From an uncultured Burkholderiales bacterium (GTDB lineage Bacteria > Pseudomonadota > Gammaproteobacteria > Burkholderiales > Burkholderiaceae_C), in contig CAIODE010000404.1 in the NCBI GenBank assembly GCA_903856875.1, positions 1 through 8,313 on the forward strand: a DNA stretch of 8,313 bases, in the 5' to 3' direction. Shown here piece by piece: positions 1 to 6,734 of the stretch (the stretch's first letter is position 1; each line of letters begins with the position of its first letter). The notes under the pieces were generated by a model. The model was not told the DNA's origin, did no database searches, and worked only from the letters and a program-made list of their open reading frames with translations. A program made the position numbers and the translations under genes.

Positions 1-458
1 GCCGGAGAGCTTAAGCTCTCAAAACCCCAGCGCCGATACCATTGGGCGCGTTTGTGGCGCCAACCCCATAGGCTGGTCGGGTTAAGACCCGTAATGAGCA
101 AATGGCCCTCTGGCACCAAGACCCGCTCGGCCTCGCGCAGACTGGCATGCGCATCCAAACTCAACTCCAAACTGTGCGGCATGACCAACAGATCTAAACT
201 GTCGGCTTGAAATGGCAATGCAATGCTGTGGGCTGCAAACTGAAAATCTTGTCCCTCAGGCAATGCATGGGTGTCAGACAGGGCCAGCCACTGATGGGGC
301 ATTCGGTTGGCTCGCAAGCCATTTAACTCGGGCATGCCCAATTGAAGTGCGTGGTAGCCAAAGATGTCTGCCACCAACTCATCCATCTGAGATTGCTCCC
401 AGTTCAACAAAAAAGACCCTGCTGGCGTTGTGAGCCATTGACGCCAATCTTGCGCCAT
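1..458 (-). CDS. YafS-like class I SAM-dependent methyltransferase, 3' part missing
   Basis: The minus strand is open from an ATG at 458 to the window edge: 152 codons beginning MAQDWRQWLTTPAGSF, with no stop. Visible blocks are DIFGYHALQLG (about residues 31-41), NRMPHQWLA (51-59), LDLLVMPHSLELS (88-100) and EAERVLVPEGHLLITGLNP (109-127). The last matches the late strands of a class I methyltransferase fold. The canonical GxGxG SAM loop is absent and the FGYHALQLG block sits near its place, as I recall for the YafS-like family. The substrate is unknown. In E. coli yafS is likewise divergent from gloB, which supports the family call. An in-frame ATG at 488 would add MTLPIIETTS and make the gene overlap gloB. 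Neither start has a clear Shine-Dalgarno sequence, so the start is uncertain. The gene is cut by the window, not visibly broken. Confidence 0.82.
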   Translation of the reverse strand, partial: MAQDWRQWLTTPAGSFLLNWEQSQMDELVADIFGYHALQLGMPELNGLRANRMPHQWLALSDTHALPEGQDFQFAAHSIALPFQADSLDLLVMPHSLELSLDAHASLREAERVLVPEGHLLITGLNPTSLWGWRHKRAQWYRRWGFESLSSP

Positions 459-477
459 GGAGGTGGTTTCTATAATA
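448..477. promoter_or_regulatory. Candidate gloB promoter with a near-symmetric, possibly bidirectional -10
   Basis: A perfect TATAAT lies on the plus strand at 471-476. The -35 is weak (CTTGCG at 449-454, 16-bp spacer). Read on the minus strand, the same bases give TATTAT at 477-472, a 5/6 match pointing at the methyltransferase. Predicted start points are about 483 rightward and 465 leftward, very close to the start codons at 487 and 458. The -10 is seen directly; activity and direction are inferred. Confidence 0.5.
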
Positions 478-486
478 GGAAGAGTC

Positions 487-1260
487 ATGAACCTAATTCC
501 GCTGCCCGCATTCTCTGATAATTACATTTGGCTGTTGCAACACCAAGGCCTTGCATTGGTTGTTGATCCAGGTGATTCAACCCCAGTTAGCAACTGGTTG
601 ACTGAAAACAATCACAAACTCGATTGCATTTTAGTCACCCATCACCATGGTGATCATACGGGGGGTGTGGCGAAACTTCAGCAGGATTGGGGCGCCAAGG
701 TTTATGGGCCTGCTCACGAAAAATTACCCTTCGAATATCAAGCCTTAGTTCAGGGGCACCAGTTCAGTTGGCTTGGCTTGCATTTTCAAACACTCGATGT
801 ACCCGGTCATACTTCTGGTCACATTGCCTATTTCGCAGAGCCAGAGGGACAAGAACCTTTGCTTTTTTGTGGCGATACGCTTTTCTCTGGTGGCTGTGGT
901 CGTTTGTTTGAGGGAACTGCAGTGCAGATGCTCCAGTCGATGGATCTGCTGGCTTCACTGCCCGGCGCTTCACGCGTTTGTTGCGCACACGAATACACCT
1001 TGAGCAATTTGAAATTTGCCAGTGAGGTAGAGCCACACAATTTAAGTCTTCAATCCTACGTATTACATTGCAAAGAACTGAGAGCGCAGAATTTACCGAC
1101 CTTGCCCGCCAATCTTGCGAATGAATTGAAAATCAACCCTTTCATGCGAACCCGATCGTCAACGGTGATCAGTGCCGTTAAAAAGTTTGCACCGCAAGTG
1201 AAAGACAATGAAGCAGATATTTTTGCACATCTGCGGCTCTGGAAAAACGACTACAAATGA
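487..1260 (+). CDS. gloB: Hydroxyacylglutathione hydrolase (glyoxalase II)
   Basis: This is a cytosolic metallo-beta-lactamase-fold enzyme that hydrolyses S-D-lactoylglutathione to D-lactate and glutathione, the second step of methylglyoxal detoxification. Counting from the ATG at 487 it has 257 residues, a normal family length. Binuclear metal ligands are visible: THHHGDH with H52, H54, D56 and H57, then H108 in PGHTSGH, D130 in CGDTLF and H168 in AHEYT. The C-terminal NPFMRT block near the end corresponds to the glutathione-binding part of the family. The start MNLIPLPAFSDNYIW is the family's usual N-terminus. An in-frame ATG at 457 would add ten atypical residues and is disfavoured. AGGAAG at 477-482 could act as a ribosome site, though a transcript from the TATAAT at 471 would start at about 483 and exclude most of it. 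The stop overlaps the next start (ATGA, 1257-1260), indicating co-transcription with mltD. Confidence 0.96.
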   Translation: MNLIPLPAFSDNYIWLLQHQGLALVVDPGDSTPVSNWLTENNHKLDCILVTHHHGDHTGGVAKLQQDWGAKVYGPAHEKLPFEYQALVQGHQFSWLGLHFQTLDVPGHTSGHIAYFAEPEGQEPLLFCGDTLFSGGCGRLFEGTAVQMLQSMDLLASLPGASRVCCAHEYTLSNLKFASEVEPHNLSLQSYVLHCKELRAQNLPTLPANLANELKINPFMRTRSSTVISAVKKFAPQVKDNEADIFAHLRLWKNDYK

Positions 1261-2849
1261 ACCATCACACCAAGGCCTTCGGTCTGAAAATAAAGCTAGG
1301 ACTGTGTATTGCCCTATTTTTGACAGGCTGCGCCAATGTCCAGAAACTAGCTGAAGTCAGTCCTGTTGAAATCAGTCCGACAGCAGAAGCAACGGCAACT
1401 GCAACGCCCCCACCACCAACGCCCAATTTGATTGCGCCTTTCATAGCGGCCATCGTCAAGCCCAAAATGGACGACCTCACCGAGCCCCCTGCTGACATTT
1501 GGGTGCGCATTCGTCAAGGTTTTGCCATGCCCGATCTTGAAAACGATCTGGTGAAAGACCGCGAAGATTGGTACGCAGCGCGTCCTGACTACATGGTGCG
1601 AATGACGGAACGCTCAAGGAAATATTTATTCCACATTGTTGAAGAACTCGAACGCAGAAACATGCCCACTGAATTGGCCTTGTTGCCCTTCATCGAATCG
1701 GCCTTTAACCCCGAAGCCGTTTCCACTGCGAAAGCTGCCGGTATGTGGCAATTCATGCCAGCAACCGGAAAGTACTTTGATCTGAAACAAAACATTTTCA
1801 GGGACGAAAGACGCGGCGTGATTGAATCGACTCGTGCGGCCCTTGACTATTTACAAAAACTTTATGGCATGTTTGGCGACTGGCACTTGGCTTTGGCAGC
1901 TTACAACTGGGGAGAAGGCAGTGTGGGCCGCGCATTGGCCAAAAACAAAGCGGCAGGTTTAGGCCTGACCTACTCCGATCTGAGCATGCCCAACGAAACG
2001 CGCTATTACGTGCCTAAGTTGCAGGCCGTTAAAAACATCATTGCCCAGCCACAAAATTTCAATGCCCGATTGCCACTCATTCAGAATCACCCCTATTTCA
2101 AGTCGGTCAGCATCACGCGTGACATCGATGTGAAATTGGCGGCCAATTTTTCAGGCGTCAGCATGGAAGATTTCAAGGCTTTGAACCCATCAATGAGCCG
2201 GCCGGTTATTTTGGCTGCAGGCACACCTGAAATTTTGCTACCTTGGGACAACGCAGCTCGCTTCCAACGCAGACTCGAAGAGCATGCACAAAAACCATTG
2301 GCCAGTTGGACGGCTTGGTCTGTGCCAAAGACCATGAAGGTCTCTGAGGCCAGCAAACTGGTCAAAATGACCGAAATTGAGCTTCGCTCAGTGAACCAAA
2401 TTCCGAATGGGATGCAAGTCAAACAAGGTTCGACCTTGTTGGTTGCAAGGCAAGGCTCGCTTGACGCAGATGTTACTGAACATTTGGCAGACAACGCCAA
2501 AATTTCTTTTGCCCCCGAAATTGTTTTGCGCCGTATTCTGGTGAAAGTCCAAAAAGGCGACACCTTGGCCTCGCTGGCGAGCCGTCATGACGTGACGCCT
2601 ATGAACATAGCGGCTTGGAACAAATTGAAGATTCCTGTTGCACTCAAACCGGGCCAATCCATTGCCATCTTGGTGCCGACCACGGCCAGTTCCAGAGGCA
2701 GTAAAAATGCAGGCAAGAAGTCGAACACCAACCCTGGTGTCAAAGCCTCAACCGGCGGATCCAACACCAAGAAATCCAAGGTCAAAGCAAATCAGCCCGC
2801 CCCAAAAACTGGCAAACACAACTCACCCACTTCTTCCGTCAGGAATTGA
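1257..2849 (+). CDS. mltD: Membrane-bound lytic murein transglycosylase D-like lipoprotein
   Basis: The 530-residue protein should cleave peptidoglycan glycan strands with formation of 1,6-anhydro-MurNAc ends. The N-terminus is a lipoprotein signal with lipobox LTGC (C25). The following Ala is not an inner-membrane retention Asp, so outer-membrane sorting is expected. A Thr/Ala/Pro linker follows (about 35-57). The SLT domain spans about 125-265, with catalytic E147 in LPFIESAFNP, then AAGMWQFMPATG and AAYNWGEG. The C-terminal half holds three LysM-like segments: about 281-330 and 352-398, both degenerate, and 428-474, canonical with KVQKGDTLASLASRH. The end (about 475-530) is a Lys/Ser/Asn/Pro-rich basic tail that is probably disordered. 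The start overlaps the gloB stop by four bases with only a weak GGAAAA at 1241-1246, which suggests translational coupling. The 3' end overlaps the convergent binding-protein gene by 11 bp. E. coli also pairs mltD with gloB. Confidence 0.92.
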   Translation: MNHHTKAFGLKIKLGLCIALFLTGCANVQKLAEVSPVEISPTAEATATATPPPPTPNLIAPFIAAIVKPKMDDLTEPPADIWVRIRQGFAMPDLENDLVKDREDWYAARPDYMVRMTERSRKYLFHIVEELERRNMPTELALLPFIESAFNPEAVSTAKAAGMWQFMPATGKYFDLKQNIFRDERRGVIESTRAALDYLQKLYGMFGDWHLALAAYNWGEGSVGRALAKNKAAGLGLTYSDLSMPNETRYYVPKLQAVKNIIAQPQNFNARLPLIQNHPYFKSVSITRDIDVKLAANFSGVSMEDFKALNPSMSRPVILAAGTPEILLPWDNAARFQRRLEEHAQKPLASWTAWSVPKTMKVSEASKLVKMTEIELRSVNQIPNGMQVKQGSTLLVARQGSLDADVTEHLADNAKISFAPEIVLRRILVKVQKGDTLASLASRHDVTPMNIAAWNKLKIPVALKPGQSIAILVPTTASSRGSKNAGKKSNTNPGVKASTGGSNTKKSKVKANQPAPKTGKHNSPTSSVRN

Positions 2850-3876
2850 ATTTGCGTTTCGCAATCAGCGCAAATTCATTGGTATAGGTTTTGGCCAAGG
2901 TGGTCCAATTGGCCCGGTCGGTGCTAACGCGATTCGCCCTGGCACGCCAAGCCGTTTGCAAAGACTCTTTAGAAAACATGCCGTCCAAGCTGTAGCTGTC
3001 GCGCACATTTTCCAAAGCACCCAAGTAAATCGCCCTGTCGCCCATCCAGTTGTGAGAAGGCACCATCTTTAGAATATCGGAAGGCCCCGCGGTCTTGAGC
3101 CAATGCAATGCTCTAACGACGCCCAGGGTCAAGGTCAATGCAACATCAGCGCGTTTTTGCAAAAACTCACCCTTGCCAAACAAACAAGCGCAGAGCATAG
3201 GGCCTCCAAACATGCGCTGCGAACTGAGCAGCGATCGTGTATCAGCCAAGAGACGCAATTCGTTTTTTTGTTCCAGGTAGTGCATGACAGGATCGATGTG
3301 ACACAAAGCGTCAACCAAGCCCGTCCTAAGGGCTTCTACCAAATGGCCCGTGCTAGCGCCCAATTCAACGTACTGAATATGATCGGCAGCAAGATTGGCT
3401 TTGAATAGCCATTGTTGAGCCAACCAATGTGTGCCAGAGCCCAAGGATGAAATGCCTACTTTCAAGGATTTGAGATCGGACAATGATTTCATCGCAAGCG
3501 CTTTTTTTGTGGCCAATCCCACACTGATTTGAGGCGCTCTGCCCTGCAATACAAAGGCACGGTAATTTAAACCACGCGCTTGCAAATCAAGGGTGTGTTC
3601 AAAAGCACCTGACACCACATCTGCTTGTCCATTCACGGCCAGTTGAAGAGCTTGAAGACCCGATTCACATTCAAGCCAATCAATTTGAAGGCCCTCATTT
3701 TTGAACACGCCCAATTGGTCGGCCAAGACCAAAGGCAAATGGAATAGACTGGTTTTGGCGGCCAGTGCAATGCTGATTTTTTGAGGCGTAACAGAAGCTC
3801 GAGCCAAGTCAGGCGCCAGCACAACACTGGCCATGGCCATGGCTGTAAATTCCCGCCGCCTCACTTTATCTAGCAC
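2839..3876 (-). CDS. Tat-exported ABC-type substrate-binding protein (NMT1/SsuA-like), solitary
   Basis: With the GTG start at 3876 the protein has 345 residues. The N-terminus MLDKVRRREFTAMAMAS is a twin-arginine signal (R7-R8-E-F), followed by a hydrophobic stretch and a likely cleavage site after ARA (residue 27). The mature part begins with a beta strand, KISIALA, then LPLVLADQLGVFKNEGLQID and GLQALQLAVNGQADVVSGAF. Later come LKSLKVGISSLGSGTHW and LVEALRTGLVDALCH. This is the periplasmic binding protein pattern of the NMT1/THI5/SsuA/TauA superfamily, whose members bind sulfonates, pyrimidine precursors, nitrate and others. The ligand cannot be named from sequence. No permease or ATPase gene lies within the window. 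The gene follows recR on the same strand after 140 bp, so it may be read from the dnaX operon or from its own promoter. In-frame ATGs at 3954 and 3909 exist but lack ribosome sites and would bury the Tat motif 32 or 17 residues in. Confidence 0.85.
   Translation of the reverse strand: MLDKVRRREFTAMAMASVVLAPDLARASVTPQKISIALAAKTSLFHLPLVLADQLGVFKNEGLQIDWLECESGLQALQLAVNGQADVVSGAFEHTLDLQARGLNYRAFVLQGRAPQISVGLATKKALAMKSLSDLKSLKVGISSLGSGTHWLAQQWLFKANLAADHIQYVELGASTGHLVEALRTGLVDALCHIDPVMHYLEQKNELRLLADTRSLLSSQRMFGGPMLCACLFGKGEFLQKRADVALTLTLGVVRALHWLKTAGPSDILKMVPSHNWMGDRAIYLGALENVRDSYSLDGMFSKESLQTAWRARANRVSTDRANWTTLAKTYTNEFALIAKRKFNS
2847..2878. repeat. Inverted repeat at the convergent mltD / binding-protein junction
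   Basis: TGAATTTGCG at 2847-2856 and CGCAAATTCA at 2869-2878 are perfect 10-bp complements separated by 12 bases. The left foot contains the mltD stop codon, and the whole repeat encodes the C-terminus of the binding protein. A competing small hairpin, TTGCG-TTT-CGCAA, lies at 2852-2864. It could terminate transcripts in both directions. There is no real U-tract on either side, so an intrinsic terminator is only a possibility. Confidence 0.5.
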
Positions 3877-3883
3877 CCCAATA

Positions 3884-3889
3884 CCCCTT
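3884..3889 (-). promoter_or_regulatory. Ribosome binding site deciding the GTG start of the binding-protein gene
   Basis: The minus strand reads AAGGGG, followed seven bases later by GTG at 3876. The spacing is optimal and the resulting N-terminus is a compact Tat signal. Neither upstream in-frame ATG (3954, 3909) has a comparable sequence before it. Confidence 0.7.
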
Positions 3890-3943
3890 GAATCGTTCCC
3901 ATCGAACATGAGTTCAGCATACAAAGGGATCGATGCCGGCACA

Positions 3944-4001
3944 TTGGGAAACATCCCAAGCGGGTAATTACGTAATGAAGAACACTGATAAAGCCGTGTT
4001 C
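3944..4001. repeat. Three consecutive inverted repeats in the recR / binding-protein gap
   Basis: Three elements are visible. TTGGGA-AACA-TCCCAA lies at 3944-3959 (6-bp stem, 4-base loop), ATTACGTAAT at 3967-3976 is a perfect 10-bp palindrome, and GAACAC-10-GTGTTC lies at 3980-4001. The first contains the unused upstream ATG at 3954 inside its hairpin. The outermost is placed where a recR terminator might sit and is followed on the minus strand by TTCATT, a poor U-tract. The palindrome could be a regulator site. No specific factor is recognised. Confidence 0.45.
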
Positions 4002-4016
4002 AAAGTCGCAAAGCGC

Positions 4017-4613
4017 TTAGCGACGATCGACCAATGCGTGGGCGATGGTGCCCAAATCGACGTATTCAAGTTCACTTCCAGCAGGCACGCCTCTGGCCAG
4101 ACGTGTGACGCGCAAGCCACGCTTCTTTAGCATTTCTGCGATGACGTGTGCCGTTGCCTCACCCTCACCGGTGAAATTGGTCGCCAGAATAACTTCTTGC
4201 ACTTGACCGTCATTGCAACGCTCTGACAGTTTGGCAAAGCCGAGGTCCTTCGGTCCAACGCCGTCAAGGGGGCTGAGCTTGCCCATGAGGACAAAGTACA
4301 GTCCTTTGAAAGTAGAAGTTCTCTCAATGGCCGCTTGGTCTGCGGGCGTTTCCACCACACACAACTGAGTTCGATCGCGCTCAGTGTCAGAACACATGAT
4401 GCAAACATCTGTTTCGGTCAGCGTGTGGCAAGTGGCGCAATGTTTGACGTTGTCGCAAGCGTGTTCTAAAGCTTTAGCCAAATGCAGTGCAGCACCGCGC
4501 TCGTGCTGCATCAAATGAAATGCCATGCGAGAGGCAGATTTGGCACCTACTCCCGGCAAAACCCGCAGCGCTTGGATGAGCGAATCTAGTGCATGGGAAG
4601 TAGGTTTTTGCAT
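4017..4613 (-). CDS. recR: Recombination mediator protein RecR
   Basis: RecR works with RecO and RecF to load RecA onto SSB-coated single-stranded DNA at gaps and stalled forks. The 198-residue length is standard. Order of motifs: a helix-hairpin-helix with LPGVGAKSA (about 19-27), a four-cysteine zinc finger (C59, C62, C71, C74), and a Toprim domain starting at CVVETPAD (85-92) and running to about residue 178. The conserved [17 protein letters not shown] block closes the protein (170-186). It starts 14 bp after the ybaB stop. Only a weak AAGAAG precedes the ATG, so coupling to ybaB translation is likely. A stop at 4017-4019 ends the conserved dnaX-ybaB-recR cluster. Confidence 0.97.
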   Translation of the reverse strand: MQKPTSHALDSLIQALRVLPGVGAKSASRMAFHLMQHERGAALHLAKALEHACDNVKHCATCHTLTETDVCIMCSDTERDRTQLCVVETPADQAAIERTSTFKGLYFVLMGKLSPLDGVGPKDLGFAKLSERCNDGQVQEVILATNFTGEGEATAHVIAEMLKKRGLRVTRLARGVPAGSELEYVDLGTIAHALVDRR

Positions 4614-4627
4614 GGCTTCTTAAAAAA

Positions 4628-4951
4628 TTAGAAAGGCAACTTCATGCCTGGAGGCAAACCTGCCGTCAACTTGCCCATTTTCTGTTGAGACACTTCCTCT
4701 GCTTGTCGGACGGCATCGTTGAAGGCGGCAGCCACCAAGTCTTCCAGCAGGTCCTTGTCGTCTGTCAGCAAGGAGGGGTCGATCGTGACACGCTTGACAG
4801 CATGTTTACAAGTCATCAAAACTTTGACCATGCCACTGCCAGATGCGCCTTCAACTTCGACAAAAGCCAATTCGTCTTGGGCTTTCTTCATATTGTCTTG
4901 CATGGCTTGCGCTTGCTTCATCAAGCCAGCGAGTTGACCTTTGTTGAACAT
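4628..4951 (-). CDS. ybaB: YbaB/EbfC family nucleoid-associated protein
   Basis: This small dimeric DNA-binding protein (107 residues, usual size) belongs to the YbaB/EbfC family, whose members bind DNA and are found between dnaX and recR in many bacteria. The sequence begins [20 protein letters not shown], a helical segment rich in Gln, Met and Lys. The central strand region [19 protein letters not shown] carries the family's GxG-type turn, followed by the [20 protein letters not shown] helix and a Gly/Pro/Met-rich end, [10 protein letters not shown] good ribosome site, GGAAGGA, lies at about 4957-4963. The gap to the upstream dnaX stop is 19 bp, so the gene is almost certainly in the dnaX operon. 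A precise cellular role is not settled for the family. Confidence 0.95.
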   Translation of the reverse strand: MFNKGQLAGLMKQAQAMQDNMKKAQDELAFVEVEGASGSGMVKVLMTCKHAVKRVTIDPSLLTDDKDLLEDLVAAAFNDAVRQAEEVSQQKMGKLTAGLPPGMKLPF

Positions 4952-4970
4952 GTTTTTCCTTCCGTGAAAT

Positions 4971-6701
4971 TTAAGAAATAAGCTTGATTGTGCCGGGCAC
5001 TATTTTGGCGCCAAAATTTTGAACCATGGCTTGAACCATGGGGTCTGAATGAATCAAATCTTCTGCCGCTTTTTGCTTTTCTGCCAAATCAGCCGCATTG
5101 CGCTGTGCAGGTGAATCTGTCACTTTGCCAATTTCAACCACCAGCTTGACCGCAAACCCTGCAGCATTCAATGCCGCTTGTAAACGCTCGCGCGATGAGC
5201 CTTGGTTTAAGGATTCGCTGTCAATTCGCAAATGCCATTGATCGGTATCGCGTGCAATCAATTGCGATTGCAAGGCCAACTCACGCACCAAGGCTGTCAC
5301 GGCTTCAGAAGCCACCAATTGGCGAACAGTTTGCGTCCAAAAATAGCCCTCTTCCGTGACGACCAACACTTTGGGGGCTGTCCGCTCAGAAGGCTCACTG
5401 GCTTGACGGACAGGCAAATTCTTCACTTGAATAGGCGCCATGCTGCCATCTGATCCAGGCATCTCGATGGCAGGTTTGTAAACGGCAGAGCGCTCAGGCT
5501 CAGGCGGAGAAACGGCTTGTGCTGGCGCCGAACTAAGTGGCGCTGTCGTTAAAGTTTTTTTTTGAGCCGCAGGCGCTTGGTCCTGTTGAACTTGATGTGC
5601 TTTGGGTTTGAAAGCCAATAGCCTGAGTAAAACCATGGTGAGCGCAGCATACTCATCAGGTGCCAAGCCCAATTCTGTGCGGCCGTGCAAACACAAGCTG
5701 TAGAGCAACTGCGTTTCATCGGCTGGCATGGCTTGCGACAATCGCAACATGTCTGTCTGATCAGGATCGTCCGAGTTAGAGGCCGCATTCGGAACTGCTT
5801 GCAAAACGGCCATGCGCTGTAAAACCATGGACATGTCTTCTAAGGCAGAGGCAGCAGACAAACCATTCAGTCGAAGACCTTCAGAAATAGCAACCACCGC
5901 GGCACCATCGCCCCTTGCAAGGGCATCAATGAGGCCCATCACATGGCTGCGATCGACGCTGCCCAGCATCAAACGAACCGTTGCCTCTTGCAATTGGCCG
6001 CTGCCAAACGCAATGGCTTGATCGGCCAGGCTCAATGCATCGCGCATGGAACCTCTGGCAGCTCGGGCCAATAATTTGAGGGCCATTGGCTCAGCAGGTA
6101 AGTTCTCTTGCGCCAGGACCTTTGTGAGATGTTCAAACACTGTTTCTGGCGCCATGGGCCGCAAGTTAAATTGCAGGCAACGAGACAAAACAGTAACGGG
6201 TACTTTTTGGGGGTCGGTGGTAGCCAATACAAACTTCAAATACTCAGGCGGCTCTTCCAGCGTTTTCAACATGGCATTGAAGGCCGTGTTGGTCAACATG
6301 TGAACCTCGTCAATCATGAACACTTTGAAGCGCCCCTGAACCGGTTTGTAAACCGCCTGTTCAAGCAAGCTTTGAACTTCATCAACACCCCGATTAGAAG
6401 CTGCATCGAGTTCCGTGTAATCGACAAACCGTCCTGAATCAATGTCCCGACATGCCTGACATACACCACAAGGTTCAGCCGTGATGCCACCCTGTCCGTC
6501 AGTGCCCTGGCAATTGAGTGATTTGGCCAAAATGCGAGACACCGTTGTCTTGCCAACGCCTCTGGTGCCAGTGAACAAATAAGCATGGTGCAACCTTTGT
6601 TGCACAAGGGCATTGGTCAGGGCTTGCACAACGTGCTCTTGCCCCACCATTTCAGTGAAGTTTCGAGGACGGTATTTGCGTGCCAGAACGAGATAAGACA
6701 T
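4971..6701 (-). CDS. dnaX: DNA polymerase III subunits gamma and tau (clamp loader ATPase)
   Basis: DnaX forms the motor of the clamp loader that places the beta sliding clamp on primed DNA, and tau links polymerase cores and helicase. Full-length tau here has 576 residues. Seen in order: the N-terminus [15 protein letters not shown], Walker A GTRGVGKT (45-52), a zinc module (C64, C78, C81, C84), Walker B MIDEVH (129-134), and sensor/arginine-finger SRC (173-175). The AAA+ lid and oligomerisation domain III run to about 368. A Gln/Ala/Pro-rich linker follows (about 369-445), then a tau-specific C-terminal domain from [10 protein letters not shown] (450). A nine-A run at codons 380-383 may create a gamma form (separate entry). 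The start is forced, because an in-frame TAG (6713-6711) lies three codons upstream. No Shine-Dalgarno sequence precedes the ATG. The gene heads the dnaX-ybaB-recR cluster and is divergent from ffs. Confidence 0.97.
   Translation of the reverse strand: MSYLVLARKYRPRNFTEMVGQEHVVQALTNALVQQRLHHAYLFTGTRGVGKTTVSRILAKSLNCQGTDGQGGITAEPCGVCQACRDIDSGRFVDYTELDAASNRGVDEVQSLLEQAVYKPVQGRFKVFMIDEVHMLTNTAFNAMLKTLEEPPEYLKFVLATTDPQKVPVTVLSRCLQFNLRPMAPETVFEHLTKVLAQENLPAEPMALKLLARAARGSMRDALSLADQAIAFGSGQLQEATVRLMLGSVDRSHVMGLIDALARGDGAAVVAISEGLRLNGLSAASALEDMSMVLQRMAVLQAVPNAASNSDDPDQTDMLRLSQAMPADETQLLYSLCLHGRTELGLAPDEYAALTMVLLRLLAFKPKAHQVQQDQAPAAQKKTLTTAPLSSAPAQAVSPPEPERSAVYKPAIEMPGSDGSMAPIQVKNLPVRQASEPSERTAPKVLVVTEEGYFWTQTVRQLVASEAVTALVRELALQSQLIARDTDQWHLRIDSESLNQGSSRERLQAALNAAGFAVKLVVEIGKVTDSPAQRNAADLAEKQKAAEDLIHSDPMVQAMVQNFGAKIVPGTIKLIS
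5525..5543 (-). repeat. Small GC-rich stem-loop downstream of the dnaX A-run
   Basis: On the minus strand GCGCC (5543-5539) can pair with GGCGC (5529-5525) around a nine-base loop, beginning 11 bases after the A-run. It holds the -1 frame TAG in its loop. It could act as a frameshift-stimulating hairpin, but a five-pair stem at this distance is weak compared with the E. coli element. No convincing upstream Shine-Dalgarno-like stimulator was found. Confidence 0.3.
5555..5563 (-). other. A9 slippage site in dnaX, predicted to yield gamma
   Basis: The coding strand reads gct CAA AAA AAA ACT tta, with nine consecutive A covering codons 380-383. A -1 shift after K382 reads NFNDSAT and then TAG (5535-5533), giving about 389 residues. 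A +1 shift reads CTT and then TAA (5551-5549), giving about 383 residues. Either product keeps ATPase domains I-III and loses the tau-specific part. A run of nine A causes transcriptional slippage in Thermus dnaX, and E. coli uses ribosomal -1 shifting at A AAA AAG. Which mechanism acts here, if any, is inference. Confidence 0.65.
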
Positions 6702-6707
6702 GTGCTG

Positions 6708-6713
6708 ATTCTA
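6708..6713 (-). promoter_or_regulatory. Candidate dnaX -10 box, implying a leaderless mRNA
   Basis: The minus strand reads TAGAAT, a 5/6 match, ending six bases before the dnaX ATG. The expected start point, seven bases on, is position 6701, the A of the ATG. The missing ribosome site and the forced start codon fit this. No -35 of recognisable quality lies at 16-18 bp, so support is moderate. An alternative -10 is TATTGT at 6730-6725. Confidence 0.4.
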
Positions 6714-6722
6714 TCGGTGTCT

Positions 6723-6728
6723 TACAAT
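6723..6728 (+). promoter_or_regulatory. -10 box of the SRP RNA gene
   Basis: TACAAT matches the consensus at five of six positions. Seven bases downstream is 6735, directly at the foot of the SRP RNA terminal helix (6736), as expected for a stable RNA. The matching -35 region (about 6700-6706) is poor and overlaps the dnaX start codon. Confidence 0.6.
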
Positions 6729-6734
6729 AGCCCC

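Noticed and set aside
459..465. GGAGGTG on the plus strand, a near-perfect Shine-Dalgarno core
   Set aside because: It lies 21 bases before the gloB ATG at 487 and no start codon stands 5-10 bases downstream; probably chance.
2638..3072. Plus-strand open frame of 144 codons across the mltD end and the binding-protein gene
   Set aside because: It runs antisense to a well-supported gene and out of frame with mltD; its composition resembles a shadow frame.
3877..3954. Binding protein starting at ATG 3954 or 3909
   Set aside because: No ribosome site before either, the 3954 ATG lies within a predicted hairpin, and the Tat motif would be set too far from the N-terminus. GTG 3876 has AAGGGG at ideal spacing.
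3933..4130. Plus-strand 65-codon frame spanning the recR / binding-protein gap
   Set aside because: About half lies antisense to recR, it has no ribosome site and shows no recognisable protein features.
5549..5788. Separate 79-codon minus-strand frame inside dnaX
   Set aside because: It is the +1 frame of dnaX. Only its stop after the A-run matters, as a possible gamma terminator; it is not a gene.
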